NCBI RefSeq assembly: GCF_001720585.1 | Contig: NZ_MABH01000070.1 | Location: 1-37,734 of the forward strand | Source: Cereibacter johrii | GTDB lineage: Bacteria > Pseudomonadota > Alphaproteobacteria > Rhodobacterales > Rhodobacteraceae | Length of the DNA: 37,734 nt | Direction: 5' to 3' | Shown: positions 24,843-32,338 of the stretch, in pieces | Position numbering within the stretch: the stretch's first letter is position 1 | Layout: every line of letters starts with the position of its first letter | The notes under the pieces: model-generated | What the model saw: only the letters and a program-made list of their open reading frames with translations | Told to the model about the DNA's origin: nothing | Database searches by the model: none | Position numbers and translations under genes: made by a program

Positions 24843-26450
24843 TCAGTCCTTGATCCACCAGCGCTCGCACATCCGCATGTTGTCGAGCGGCATCAGCCCG
24901 CCGACCTCGCCGAAGCCGATGCGCTTCGAGACGGCGTTGCGCCAGCTCACGAAGGCCACGGTGATGACATTGCCGTCGTCGCGCAGGATCTCCTGCATCT
25001 CGGCGTAGCAGGCCGCGCGCTTGGCTTCGTCGGTCTCGGCCCGCGCCGTCTGGTGCAGCTCGTCGAACCGCGCGTTCGACCAGCCCGAATTCCACGGCGC
25101 CCCGGTGACGTAGCTGGTCGAGAACAGCCAGTCGACCGTGGCGCGGCCGAAATAATCGACCGCGCAGAAGGGCTTCTTGCGCCAGACGTTCTCCCAGTAG
25201 CCGTCGGCCGCCTCCTGCACGATGTTGATGTTGATGCCGGCCTCGGCCGCATGGCGCTGGTAGAGCGTCGCCGCCTCGATGGCGCCCGCGAAGGCGTTCT
25301 CGGCGACCGACAGATCGACGTTCACCTGATCGAGCCCTGCCTTCGCCAGATGCTCTCTGGCCTTCGCGATGCTGTATTCGCGCGCGGGCATGTCGTGGTG
25401 GAACTTCTGGATCGAGGCCACAGGGTTGTCGTTGCCCTTCGTGGCCTCGCCCAGGAACACCTTCTCGATCACGTCGTCCCGGTCGAGCGCATGTTTCAGC
25501 GCCAGCCGCACGTCGGGATTGTCGAAGGGCGCCACGCGCGTGTCCATGTCGAAGGTGAAGTGGCGCAGGCTCGGCACGCGCTGCACCTCGAAATCGCCGC
25601 TGCGCTCGACCATCGACACGTTGCGGATGTCGAGATCCTGGATGAAGTCGACCTCGCCCGTCAGCAGCGCATTCAGCCGCGCCGTGGCGTCGGTGATGTT
25701 GATGAACTCGACCTCGTCGAGATAGGGCTTGTTGTTCTTGTGATAATTCGGGTTGCGCTTGAGGCGGGTGGCGATGCCCGGCTCGAAGCTCTCGAGAAGG
25801 AAGGCGCCGGTGCCGTTGGCGCTCTCCATGTCGATCCCGCCGCCCTCGAGCGCCGGATAGATCGAGAGGTGGTAATCCGACAGGAGATAGGGGAGGTCGG
25901 CGTTGCCCTCGGACAGGGTGATCCGCACGGTATCGGAGCCCTCGATATCGATGGTCTCGATCTGCTCGACGATGGCGCGCGCGCCCGAGGTCGAGTCCGG
26001 CTTCATGTGATGCTCGAGCGACTGACGCACGTCTTCCACCTCGAGGCTCTTGCCGTTGTGGAAGGTCACGCCCGGGCGCAGCTTGAAGCGCCAGACCTTA
26101 GCGCCGGGCTCGGCCTCCCAGCTCTCGGCCAGATCGCCCGCGACCGAGCCGTCGGGCAGGATCTCGACGAGGTTGTTGTAGACACCGCCGTTGAAGGAAG
26201 CGCCGGTCCAGCTCGTCGACCAGCTGCCGGGGTCGAGATTGTCGTTCTGCGAGGCATTGTGCAGCCCGAGCCGCATGAAGCCGCCGGCCTTCGGCGCGGC
26301 CTCCTGGGCCAGCACCGCCCCGGGCAGGCCGCTCATGGCGCCGGCCGCCAGCAGCGCCGAGCTGCGGGCCAGAAACTCGCGACGCGACAGCTGCCCGCGC
26401 CGCAGCCGCGTGACCAGATCGTCCATCAGCAGGTGGTGCGATTTGTTCAT
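24843..26450 (-). CDS. Peptide-type periplasmic substrate-binding protein, copy 2
   Basis: 535 aa, family 5 solute-binding protein with a clear twin-arginine signal: SRREFLARSSALLAAGAM, cleavage near residue 48 (VLAQ). Core stretches NLVEILPDGSVAGDLAESWE, FKLRPGVTFHNGKSLEVEDV and LLSDYHLSIYPALEGGG. Homologous end to end with the next gene. First gene of the transporter operon, so probably the most expressed, with a predicted promoter 100-125 bp upstream beside a palindromic operator. AGGG precedes the ATG. Tat export suggests folding before export. Ligand unknown; the nearby amidase and deacetylase suggest an amide or N-acyl amine rather than a dietary peptide. Confidence 0.92.
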   Translation of the reverse strand: MNKSHHLLMDDLVTRLRRGQLSRREFLARSSALLAAGAMSGLPGAVLAQEAAPKAGGFMRLGLHNASQNDNLDPGSWSTSWTGASFNGGVYNNLVEILPDGSVAGDLAESWEAEPGAKVWRFKLRPGVTFHNGKSLEVEDVRQSLEHHMKPDSTSGARAIVEQIETIDIEGSDTVRITLSEGNADLPYLLSDYHLSIYPALEGGGIDMESANGTGAFLLESFEPGIATRLKRNPNYHKNNKPYLDEVEFINITDATARLNALLTGEVDFIQDLDIRNVSMVERSGDFEVQRVPSLRHFTFDMDTRVAPFDNPDVRLALKHALDRDDVIEKVFLGEATKGNDNPVASIQKFHHDMPAREYSIAKAREHLAKAGLDQVNVDLSVAENAFAGAIEAATLYQRHAAEAGININIVQEAADGYWENVWRKKPFCAVDYFGRATVDWLFSTSYVTGAPWNSGWSNARFDELHQTARAETDEAKRAACYAEMQEILRDDGNVITVAFVSWRNAVSKRIGFGEVGGLMPLDNMRMCERWWIKD

Positions 26451-26547
26451 GTGTTCACCCTGTCAGGTTTGGTTATCCTTGGATGTCCCGCCGGGATGCA
26501 GCTGTCTTGCGCAGCCTTCCGACCTGCCGGTGATCCTTATGGAAATG

Positions 26548-26575
26548 ACGATACGCAGAAATCGAATCCTGTCAA
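26548..26575 (-). promoter_or_regulatory. Predicted promoter of the peptide-type transporter operon
   Basis: Minus strand: -35 TTGACA (26575-26570, perfect), 16-bp spacer, -10 TATCGT (26553-26548, 4 of 6). Predicted start near 26541, about 90 nt before the ATG. The operator-like element begins 6 bp upstream of the -35 box. Confidence 0.5.
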
Positions 26576-26580
26576 CAAAC

Positions 26581-26598
26581 TGATTGACCAATCAATCG
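26581..26598. promoter_or_regulatory. TetR-type operator candidate, site A
   Basis: TGATTGACCAATCAATCG, containing the perfect dyad TGATTG-N2-CAATCA. It matches site B (37107-37124, TGATTGCCCGATCAATCA) at 15 of 18 positions. It lies between the transporter operon and the divergent amidase operon, and is far more AT-rich than its surroundings. Likely bound by the BetI-like regulator encoded at 29149-29799; inferred. Confidence 0.6.
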
Positions 26599-26650
26599 AG
26601 CAACCGCCAGAATGCGCCAGGTTTCCCCCGCTGCCGAAGGCCCCTCTCCC

Positions 26651-28084
26651 ATGCTCGAGCCCCCCCTCGCCTACCTCAGCGCAGCACAGCTGACGGCCCT
26701 TTATCGCGCGCGGAAAATCTCGCCGGTCGAAGTGGTTACAGACGCACTCGCGCGGATCGGGGCCAGCGGGGACAGTCTGAACGCGGTCTGCTTCACCTAC
26801 CCCGAGGAGGCGCTGGAGGAAGCGCGCGCCTCCGAGAGGCGATATATGTCCGGCGCACAGAAACCGGGCATGATCGACGGCGTTCCGACCGCGCTGAAGG
26901 ACGAGACCATGATGGCGGGCAAGGTGACGACCTACGGCTCGCTGCTGTATGCGGACCATGTGGCGACGAAGAGCGCGCCGGTCGTGCAGCGGCTGGTCGA
27001 GGCGGGCGCGGTGATCCACGCCCGCACCACCACGCCCGAATTCTCCTGCGCTCCCTTCTGCCACTCGCGGCAGTGGGGCGTGACGCGCAACCCGTGGAAC
27101 CCCGCCTTCACGCCCGGGGGCTCTTCGGGCGGCTCCGGGGCGGCGCTCGCGGCAGGGCTCGCGGCGCTGGCCACGGGCTCGGACATCGGCGGTTCGATCC
27201 GGATCCCGGCCTCTGCCTCGGGGGTCGTGGGCTTCAAGCCGCCCTACGGCCGCGTGCCCTCGACGCCGCCCTTCAACCTCGATCCCTACAACCATCCGGG
27301 CCCCATGGCGCGCACGGTCGAGGATTGCCTGCTGATGCAGAACGTGCTCGCAGGCCCCCATCCCGAGGACATCGCCTCGCTGAAGCCCAAGCTCGAGCTG
27401 CGGCTGGACCGGTCGGGGGTGAAGGGCTGGAAGATCGCCTTTTCGCTGGATTTCGGCTTCATGGAGATCGACCCGGCGGTGCGGGCCAACACGCTCGCCG
27501 CGCTGGAGGTGTTCCGCGCGCTCGGCGCCGAGGTCACGGAAGTGGCGCTGCCCTGGTCCTGGGAGGTCTATCGGGCCGCAGCCACCCACCACAAGGCTTT
27601 GTTCGGCGCCTGGCTTGCCGACTATCTGGACGAGCGCGAGGAGTGGCTGACCTCCTACGCCCGCCGCTTCGCCCGCGAGGCGCTCGCCACCACCACCCGC
27701 GACTATCTCGCCGGGATGGAGATCGAGGGGCGGATCTGGTCGCATTTCGGCCCGATGATGGAGGGGTTCGACCTGTTCCTCTGCCCCACGCTCGCCCTTC
27801 CCGCCGTGCCGGCCGAGTTCGACTTCTCGGATCCGCTGATCATCAACGGAGAGGAGATCGATTCCTATCTCGGCTGGACGATGGCCTGGCCCTTCAACAT
27901 GCTCAGCCGCTGCCCGGTCCTGTCGGTGCCCTCGGGCCATGCGCCGAACGGGGTGCCGACCGGCCTCCAGCTCGTCGGCCGGACCTATGACGATCAGGCC
28001 GTCTTTACGGCGGGCCTCGCCTACGAGACCGCCCTCGGCGGCTGGTATGGCACCGCCGCCACCCGTCCCTCCCTGCCCTTCTGA
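26651..28084 (+). CDS. Amidase signature-family hydrolase
   Basis: 477 aa from this ATG. Carries the full amidase-signature Ser-cisSer-Lys machinery: lysine in PTALKDE (residue 83), the GGSSGGSGAALAAG serine-rich loop and the nucleophile in GSDIGGSIRIPAS. Hydrolyses a carboxamide to acid and ammonia/amine; no GatB partner is near and the sequence is not a clear GatA, so a catabolic amidase is preferred. Start choice is uncertain: 26651 has a weak GAAGG; an in-frame ATG at 26612 adds 13 residues without a site. Directly divergent from the transporter and 7 bp ahead of the deacetylase gene. Confidence 0.92.
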   Translation: MLEPPLAYLSAAQLTALYRARKISPVEVVTDALARIGASGDSLNAVCFTYPEEALEEARASERRYMSGAQKPGMIDGVPTALKDETMMAGKVTTYGSLLYADHVATKSAPVVQRLVEAGAVIHARTTTPEFSCAPFCHSRQWGVTRNPWNPAFTPGGSSGGSGAALAAGLAALATGSDIGGSIRIPASASGVVGFKPPYGRVPSTPPFNLDPYNHPGPMARTVEDCLLMQNVLAGPHPEDIASLKPKLELRLDRSGVKGWKIAFSLDFGFMEIDPAVRANTLAALEVFRALGAEVTEVALPWSWEVYRAAATHHKALFGAWLADYLDEREEWLTSYARRFAREALATTTRDYLAGMEIEGRIWSHFGPMMEGFDLFLCPTLALPAVPAEFDFSDPLIINGEEIDSYLGWTMAWPFNMLSRCPVLSVPSGHAPNGVPTGLQLVGRTYDDQAVFTAGLAYETALGGWYGTAATRPSLPF

Positions 28085-28091
28085 GGTCTCG

Positions 28092-29126
28092 ATGAAGACG
28101 ATTTTCTCCGACAAGCACGCGCTGCAGAGCGTGGAGCGCGAATTCTACCGTGGCGGCTGGGTGGAGGCCTTCGAGATCCCCCGCCGCGCCGAGCTCGTGC
28201 TGGCCGCCGTCACGCGCGCGGGCCTGGGCCCGGTGATGGCGCCCCGGCCGTTCGACCTCGGGCCCGTGCTGGCCGTCCATGACGCGGCCTTCGTGCGCTT
28301 TCTGGAAGGGGCGTGGGAGAGCTGGGTGGCCGAGATGGGCCCGGTTCCGGCCTATCCCAACCTCTGGCCGCCGCGCCGGTCGCGGACGATCCCCACGGTC
28401 CGGCCCGGCGCCGAACTCGGCCGCTATGTCGTCGACATGAGCAGCCCGATCCTTGCAGGCACCTGGGAGGCCGCGCGGGCGGGCGTCGACTGCGCCCTGA
28501 CCGGCGTGGCTCTGATCGACGCGGGCGAGCCCGCGGCCTTTGCCCTCTGCCGTCCCCCGGGCCACCATGCCGGGCGCGACTATTTCGGCGGCTACTGCTT
28601 TCTCAACAATGCGGCGATTGCGGCGCAGCAGTTCCGCAGCCTCGGCGCGGAGCGCGTGGCGGTGCTCGACATCGACTATCACCATGGCAACGGCACGCAG
28701 GACATCTTCTACGACCGCGGCGACGTGCTGACCGTCTCTATCCATGCCGACCCGGTGCAGGACTATCCCTACTACGTAGGCTTCGCCGACGAGACCGGCG
28801 AGGGTCAGGGGGCGGGGGCGAACCTGAACCTGCCCTTGCCCTGGGGCGCGGATTTCGCATCCTACCGCCGCGCGCTTGCCGAGGGTCTGGGGCGGATCCG
28901 GGCCTTCGCGCCCGACCGGCTGGTGGTGTCGCTGGGCGTGGACACGTTCACGGACGATCCGATCTCGCATTTCCGGCTGGAGAGCGGGGATTACCCTCGG
29001 ATCGGCGCCATGATCGCGGCCCTCGGCCTGCCCACCCTCTTCGTGCTGGAGGGCGGCTATGCCATCGAGGCGATCGGCGAGAATGTCGTGCAGCTTCTGA
29101 AAGGCTACGAGGCGGAGCGTGGCTGA
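28092..29126 (+). CDS. Histone deacetylase-family acetylpolyamine amidohydrolase-like enzyme
   Basis: 344 aa, zinc deacetylase. Catalytic residues are all present: His158/His159 in RPPGHHAGRDYFGGYCF, metal ligands Asp195 and His197 in DIDYHHGNG, Asp284 in GVDTFTDDP, and Tyr323 in LEGGYAIE. As I recall them these are the same residue numbers as in Mycoplana ramosa acetylpolyamine amidohydrolase, so the length and spacing match that subfamily. The two acidic gate residues there (Glu106, Glu117) are not conserved here (Gly106, Ser117; Asp115 is close), so the substrate may not be a long polyamine. GAGG precedes the ATG. Cotranscribed with the amidase; expected to free an amine by removing an acetyl group. 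Confidence 0.9.
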   Translation: MKTIFSDKHALQSVEREFYRGGWVEAFEIPRRAELVLAAVTRAGLGPVMAPRPFDLGPVLAVHDAAFVRFLEGAWESWVAEMGPVPAYPNLWPPRRSRTIPTVRPGAELGRYVVDMSSPILAGTWEAARAGVDCALTGVALIDAGEPAAFALCRPPGHHAGRDYFGGYCFLNNAAIAAQQFRSLGAERVAVLDIDYHHGNGTQDIFYDRGDVLTVSIHADPVQDYPYYVGFADETGEGQGAGANLNLPLPWGADFASYRRALAEGLGRIRAFAPDRLVVSLGVDTFTDDPISHFRLESGDYPRIGAMIAALGLPTLFVLEGGYAIEAIGENVVQLLKGYEAERG

Positions 29127-29148
29127 GCCCTCAGCTGCCCCCGGGAGG

Positions 29149-29799
29149 TCAGAAGTCCTCGGGGAAGATCAGCCTCAGATAGGCCAGCGAGGCATCGTGC
29201 CCGCGCTTCTGCCCCTCCGCGATGGTGATGGGCAGCAGCAGGTTCTCGACCCAGAGCCCCGAGATCATGGCGTTCAGCGTCAGCGCCACCTGCTCGGCCT
29301 CGACGGTCCGCCCGCGCAGCGCCGCAAGCTCGGCCACATCGGCGGCAACCGCCTCGTTATACTGCACCCGGAGCGCGGCGCAGCGCTGCCGGAAGCTCGG
29401 CACGCGCGCGGCTTCGGCCCAGAAGGCGAGCCAGAGCGCGATGGACTCGTGCCCGGCGGCCTTGCGGCTGAAGTCCGTGTCGATCATGTGCCGGATCCGC
29501 TCGGCCGGGCCGCGCTGCGAGGCGTTCAGCTGCGCCAGATAGGCCTCGTATTCCGCGGCCGTATGGTCCAGCGCGGCGAAGATGATGCCCTCCTTCGACT
29601 GGAAGTGGAAGGCGACCACGCCATAGGAGCATTTCGCCTCGGCGGCGATGGAATTGATCGTGACCCCCGTCAGCCCGCGCTTCGAGATCACCTTCACCGC
29701 CGCCTTCAGAAGCGACCGGCGCCGGTCCACCACCTGGTCGTCACGGGTCTTGGCCGGGGCAGCGCCGCTGCGTCTCGCTCTCGGTTTGGGCTCGGGCAT
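29149..29799 (-). CDS. TetR-family regulator, BetI-like
   Basis: 216 aa. N-terminal TetR helix-turn-helix (about 23-70: LTGVTINSIAAEAKCSYGVV, then FHFQSKEGII) and a BetI-type C-terminal domain with WLAFWAEAARVPSFRQRC and NAMISGLWVE. BetI represses choline-to-betaine genes; here the linked genes act on other amines, so the name is not transferred. ATG 29799 is chosen; a GTG at 29814 is possible and neither has a strong site. It lies 75 bp after the amidohydrolase gene and could be the last gene of that operon, convergent with the deacetylase gene (22 bp). Confidence 0.9.
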   Translation of the reverse strand: MPEPKPRARRSGAAPAKTRDDQVVDRRRSLLKAAVKVISKRGLTGVTINSIAAEAKCSYGVVAFHFQSKEGIIFAALDHTAAEYEAYLAQLNASQRGPAERIRHMIDTDFSRKAAGHESIALWLAFWAEAARVPSFRQRCAALRVQYNEAVAADVAELAALRGRTVEAEQVALTLNAMISGLWVENLLLPITIAEGQKRGHDASLAYLRLIFPEDF

Positions 29800-29874
29800 G
29801 GGAGCTTTTGTCACTTTGCGGCAGGATCGTGGGAGCGGCGCATCCCCACGGGAATAAAGGGCGGAAGGGCAAAG

Positions 29875-30738
29875 TCAAGTTGCGGCGGTGTCCAGGCCCA
29901 GCAGCCGCGCCGCATTGTCGTGCAGCCAGAGCCGGCGCGTCTCCGCGTCGAGCCCCAGCCCGTCCAGTTCCGCCAGCGCCGTCTCGACCGGCATCATCGG
30001 AAAGGCAGAGCCGAAAATGATTTTCTCCTTCAGGATCGTGCGGCCGTACTGCAGCAGCGGCTCGTAGCCGGAATGCGCCTTGGCGAGAAGTTTCGGCCGG
30101 ACGGCCAGGATCCCGATGGAGAGGTTGGGATGGCGCCAGGCGACCCCGATCAGCTCCTGCACCCAGGGCCAGCCCGGCGGCGAGGCCACGGCGCGCAGGT
30201 CGGGGAAGCGCACCATGACATTGTCGAGATATTCCGGCCGCCCCAGCGACATGGGCGTGTGGGTCGAGAAATTGATGCCGCAATGGATGTTCACCGGCAC
30301 GTCGAGCTCGATGGCCTTCTCGTAGAGCGGAAAGAGCCGCTCGTCGTCCGGGCGCATCTTCAGCTCGAAACATTGCAGGTTGAGACCGCGCAGCCCGAGA
30401 TGGCGGATCGCATGGTCGAAACGGTCCACCGCATCGGCCTGCCAGGGATCGACGCCGGCGAAGCCCACGTAGCGCGGGCCGTGCGCCCGGATGAACCCGG
30501 CCACCGCCTCGTTGGAGATCCTGAAGCCGAAGGTCGTGGTCAGATCGCGCGCCTTCAGCACCACATGGCGTGCCCCCAACCGTTCGTAGGTCTCAAGCCA
30601 GCTGTCCAGCCCCTGCGCCGCGTCCGAGGCGGCCGAGCGGCGCTCGCTCGCCCGATAGACCCGGCGGTAATTCTCGAGATGCGGGGCGGGGGGCGAGAAA
30701 TCCGGGTGCGGCGGGCGCGAGGAAAAATCGATCAGCAT
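29875..30738 (-). CDS. Amidohydrolase_2-family protein lacking usual metal ligands
   Basis: 287 aa TIM-barrel protein related to decarboxylating amidohydrolases: PRYVGFAGVDPWQADAVDRF, GLRGLNLQCFELKMRPDD, VNIHCGINFSTHTPMSLG, SPPGWPWVQELIGVAWRHPN. The usual N-terminal HxH is absent (the start reads MLIDFSSRPPHP) and the usual catalytic Asp in GSDYP reads GSAFPMMP. It may use another chemistry, or bind without hydrolysing. ATG 30738 has GGAG 8 bases upstream. Lies 4 bp after the FAD oxidoreductase gene in the five-gene operon. Confidence 0.82.
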   Translation of the reverse strand: MLIDFSSRPPHPDFSPPAPHLENYRRVYRASERRSAASDAAQGLDSWLETYERLGARHVVLKARDLTTTFGFRISNEAVAGFIRAHGPRYVGFAGVDPWQADAVDRFDHAIRHLGLRGLNLQCFELKMRPDDERLFPLYEKAIELDVPVNIHCGINFSTHTPMSLGRPEYLDNVMVRFPDLRAVASPPGWPWVQELIGVAWRHPNLSIGILAVRPKLLAKAHSGYEPLLQYGRTILKEKIIFGSAFPMMPVETALAELDGLGLDAETRRLWLHDNAARLLGLDTAAT

Positions 30739-30742
30739 CGGC

Positions 30743-32338
30743 TCAGCTCCACTTCCGGCGGTCTTCGAGGATGACCTTCGCCGCATTGTGCCCCGGCACG
30801 CCGGTCACGCCGCCGCCGGGATGGACCGAGGCCGATGCCTGATAGAGACGGTCGACCGGGCTGCGGTAATCGGCGAACTGCGGCGAGGGACGGCGGAAGA
30901 ACATCTGGTCCGCGCTGATCTCGCCGTGATGGACATGGCCGTTCGGCAGATCGAACATCCGTTCGAGATCCAGCGGCGTCAGGATCTGGCGGTGCAGGAT
31001 CTTGCTCTCGATGTCGGGGAACTGGCTCTTCAGCCCCGCCAGCCCCCGTCCCCACAGCTCCTCGCGGCGGCTGTCCCAGTCGGCCCGCGCGAGCGTGTAG
31101 GGCGCATGTCCGCCGAAGACATTCATGATGTGATGCCCCTCGGGCGCGAGCGTCGGATCGACCATCGAGGGCACCTTGACGATCAGGAAGGGCGCCTCGG
31201 CGATCTCGCCGCCCTGTGCCTGATGCCAGGCCCGCTCCATATAGGCCACGTTCGGCGCGATGGTCATCTGGGGCACGATGGCCCCCTGCGGATTGGTCTG
31301 GCCGAAGACCGGGGCTTCTGGCAGCGCCGAAAGCGCGAGATTGACCCGGAAGACCGTGCTCTCGCAGCGGATGTTGCGGATGTCGCGATTGAAATCCTCG
31401 GGCAGCGTCGCGGGATCGAGGAGCTTCGTGAAAGTCGTGCGGGCGGTGGCATTCGCGATCACGATCTTCGAGCGGATCTCCTCGCCGCCCTCCAGCCGCA
31501 CGCCCATGGCGCGGCCCTTCTCGACGAGGATCCTCTCCACCGGGCAGGCGGTGCGGACCTCCATGCCATGCGCCTCGCCCGAGCGGCGGATCGCTTCGGA
31601 AATGGCGCCCATCCCGCCCTTCATGAAGCCTGCGGGCCCCGCGGCGGTGCCGCCGTCGCGCACGATGCCGCGCGCGAGCATGTAGGCCGAGCCGGGCGTC
31701 TTCAGGCTGGAATTGGCCCCGCCCCCGCCGGCGAAGAAGCCCAGAACCAGCTTCACCTCGTCGGAGGTGAACCAGCGCGAGAGATAGTCCCAGGCGCTCA
31801 TCGTGAGGAGATTGTAGATGTCGTAGAACTGCGGCCCGACCTTGCGGAAGCGCCAGACGAAGCCTGCGAGCCGCGCGAGATCCCGGATCCTGCCGCTGGC
31901 GGGATCGACCGGCACCTCCCACAGAAGTTGCTTCATGTGCGGCGCGATCTTCAGCATATGCGCGCGATAGCCGGCATAGGCCGCGCCATCGACATTCGAG
32001 AATCTGGCGATCTCGGCCGCGAACCGCTCCGGGTCGTCCCAGAGCATGAAGGTGCGCCCGCCCTCGAGCGCGAAGACGGTGGGCGCGGCGGGAATGACCT
32101 CGAAGCCGTAGTTCTGCAATTCGAGATCGAGAATGACCTTCGGCTGCAGAAGCCCCTGATAATAGGAGGCGAGCGAGCTGCGGTAGCCGGGCGCGATCTC
32201 GCCCGTCACCGCCGCCCCGCCGACGACAGGCTGGCGCTCCACCACCAGCACCTTCACGCCCGCGCGGGCGAGATAGGCGCCGCAGGTCAGCCCGTTGTGG
32301 CCGCCGCCGACGATGATCGCATCATACTGCGGGCTCAT
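30743..32338 (-). CDS. FAD-dependent oxidoreductase, phytoene-desaturase-like
   Basis: 531 aa. N-terminal FAD-binding motif DAIIVGGGHNGLTCGAYLAR with VLVVERQPVVGGAA, and a C-terminal FAD block SASVHPGGGVTGVPGHNAA. This belongs to the phytoene desaturase/amine-oxidase superfamily (PYROXD2-like), but no carotenoid gene is near. In this operon it could oxidise an amine or saturated acyl chain. The start overlaps the acyl-CoA ligase stop by 4 bp (ATGA). Confidence 0.9.
   Translation of the reverse strand: MSPQYDAIIVGGGHNGLTCGAYLARAGVKVLVVERQPVVGGAAVTGEIAPGYRSSLASYYQGLLQPKVILDLELQNYGFEVIPAAPTVFALEGGRTFMLWDDPERFAAEIARFSNVDGAAYAGYRAHMLKIAPHMKQLLWEVPVDPASGRIRDLARLAGFVWRFRKVGPQFYDIYNLLTMSAWDYLSRWFTSDEVKLVLGFFAGGGGANSSLKTPGSAYMLARGIVRDGGTAAGPAGFMKGGMGAISEAIRRSGEAHGMEVRTACPVERILVEKGRAMGVRLEGGEEIRSKIVIANATARTTFTKLLDPATLPEDFNRDIRNIRCESTVFRVNLALSALPEAPVFGQTNPQGAIVPQMTIAPNVAYMERAWHQAQGGEIAEAPFLIVKVPSMVDPTLAPEGHHIMNVFGGHAPYTLARADWDSRREELWGRGLAGLKSQFPDIESKILHRQILTPLDLERMFDLPNGHVHHGEISADQMFFRRPSPQFADYRSPVDRLYQASASVHPGGGVTGVPGHNAAKVILEDRRKWS

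Noticed and set aside
24754-25095. In-frame extension upstream of the first binding-protein gene
   Set aside because: Low-complexity Arg/Asp-rich sequence that overlaps the other binding-protein gene; ATG 24753 has a strong ribosome-binding site.
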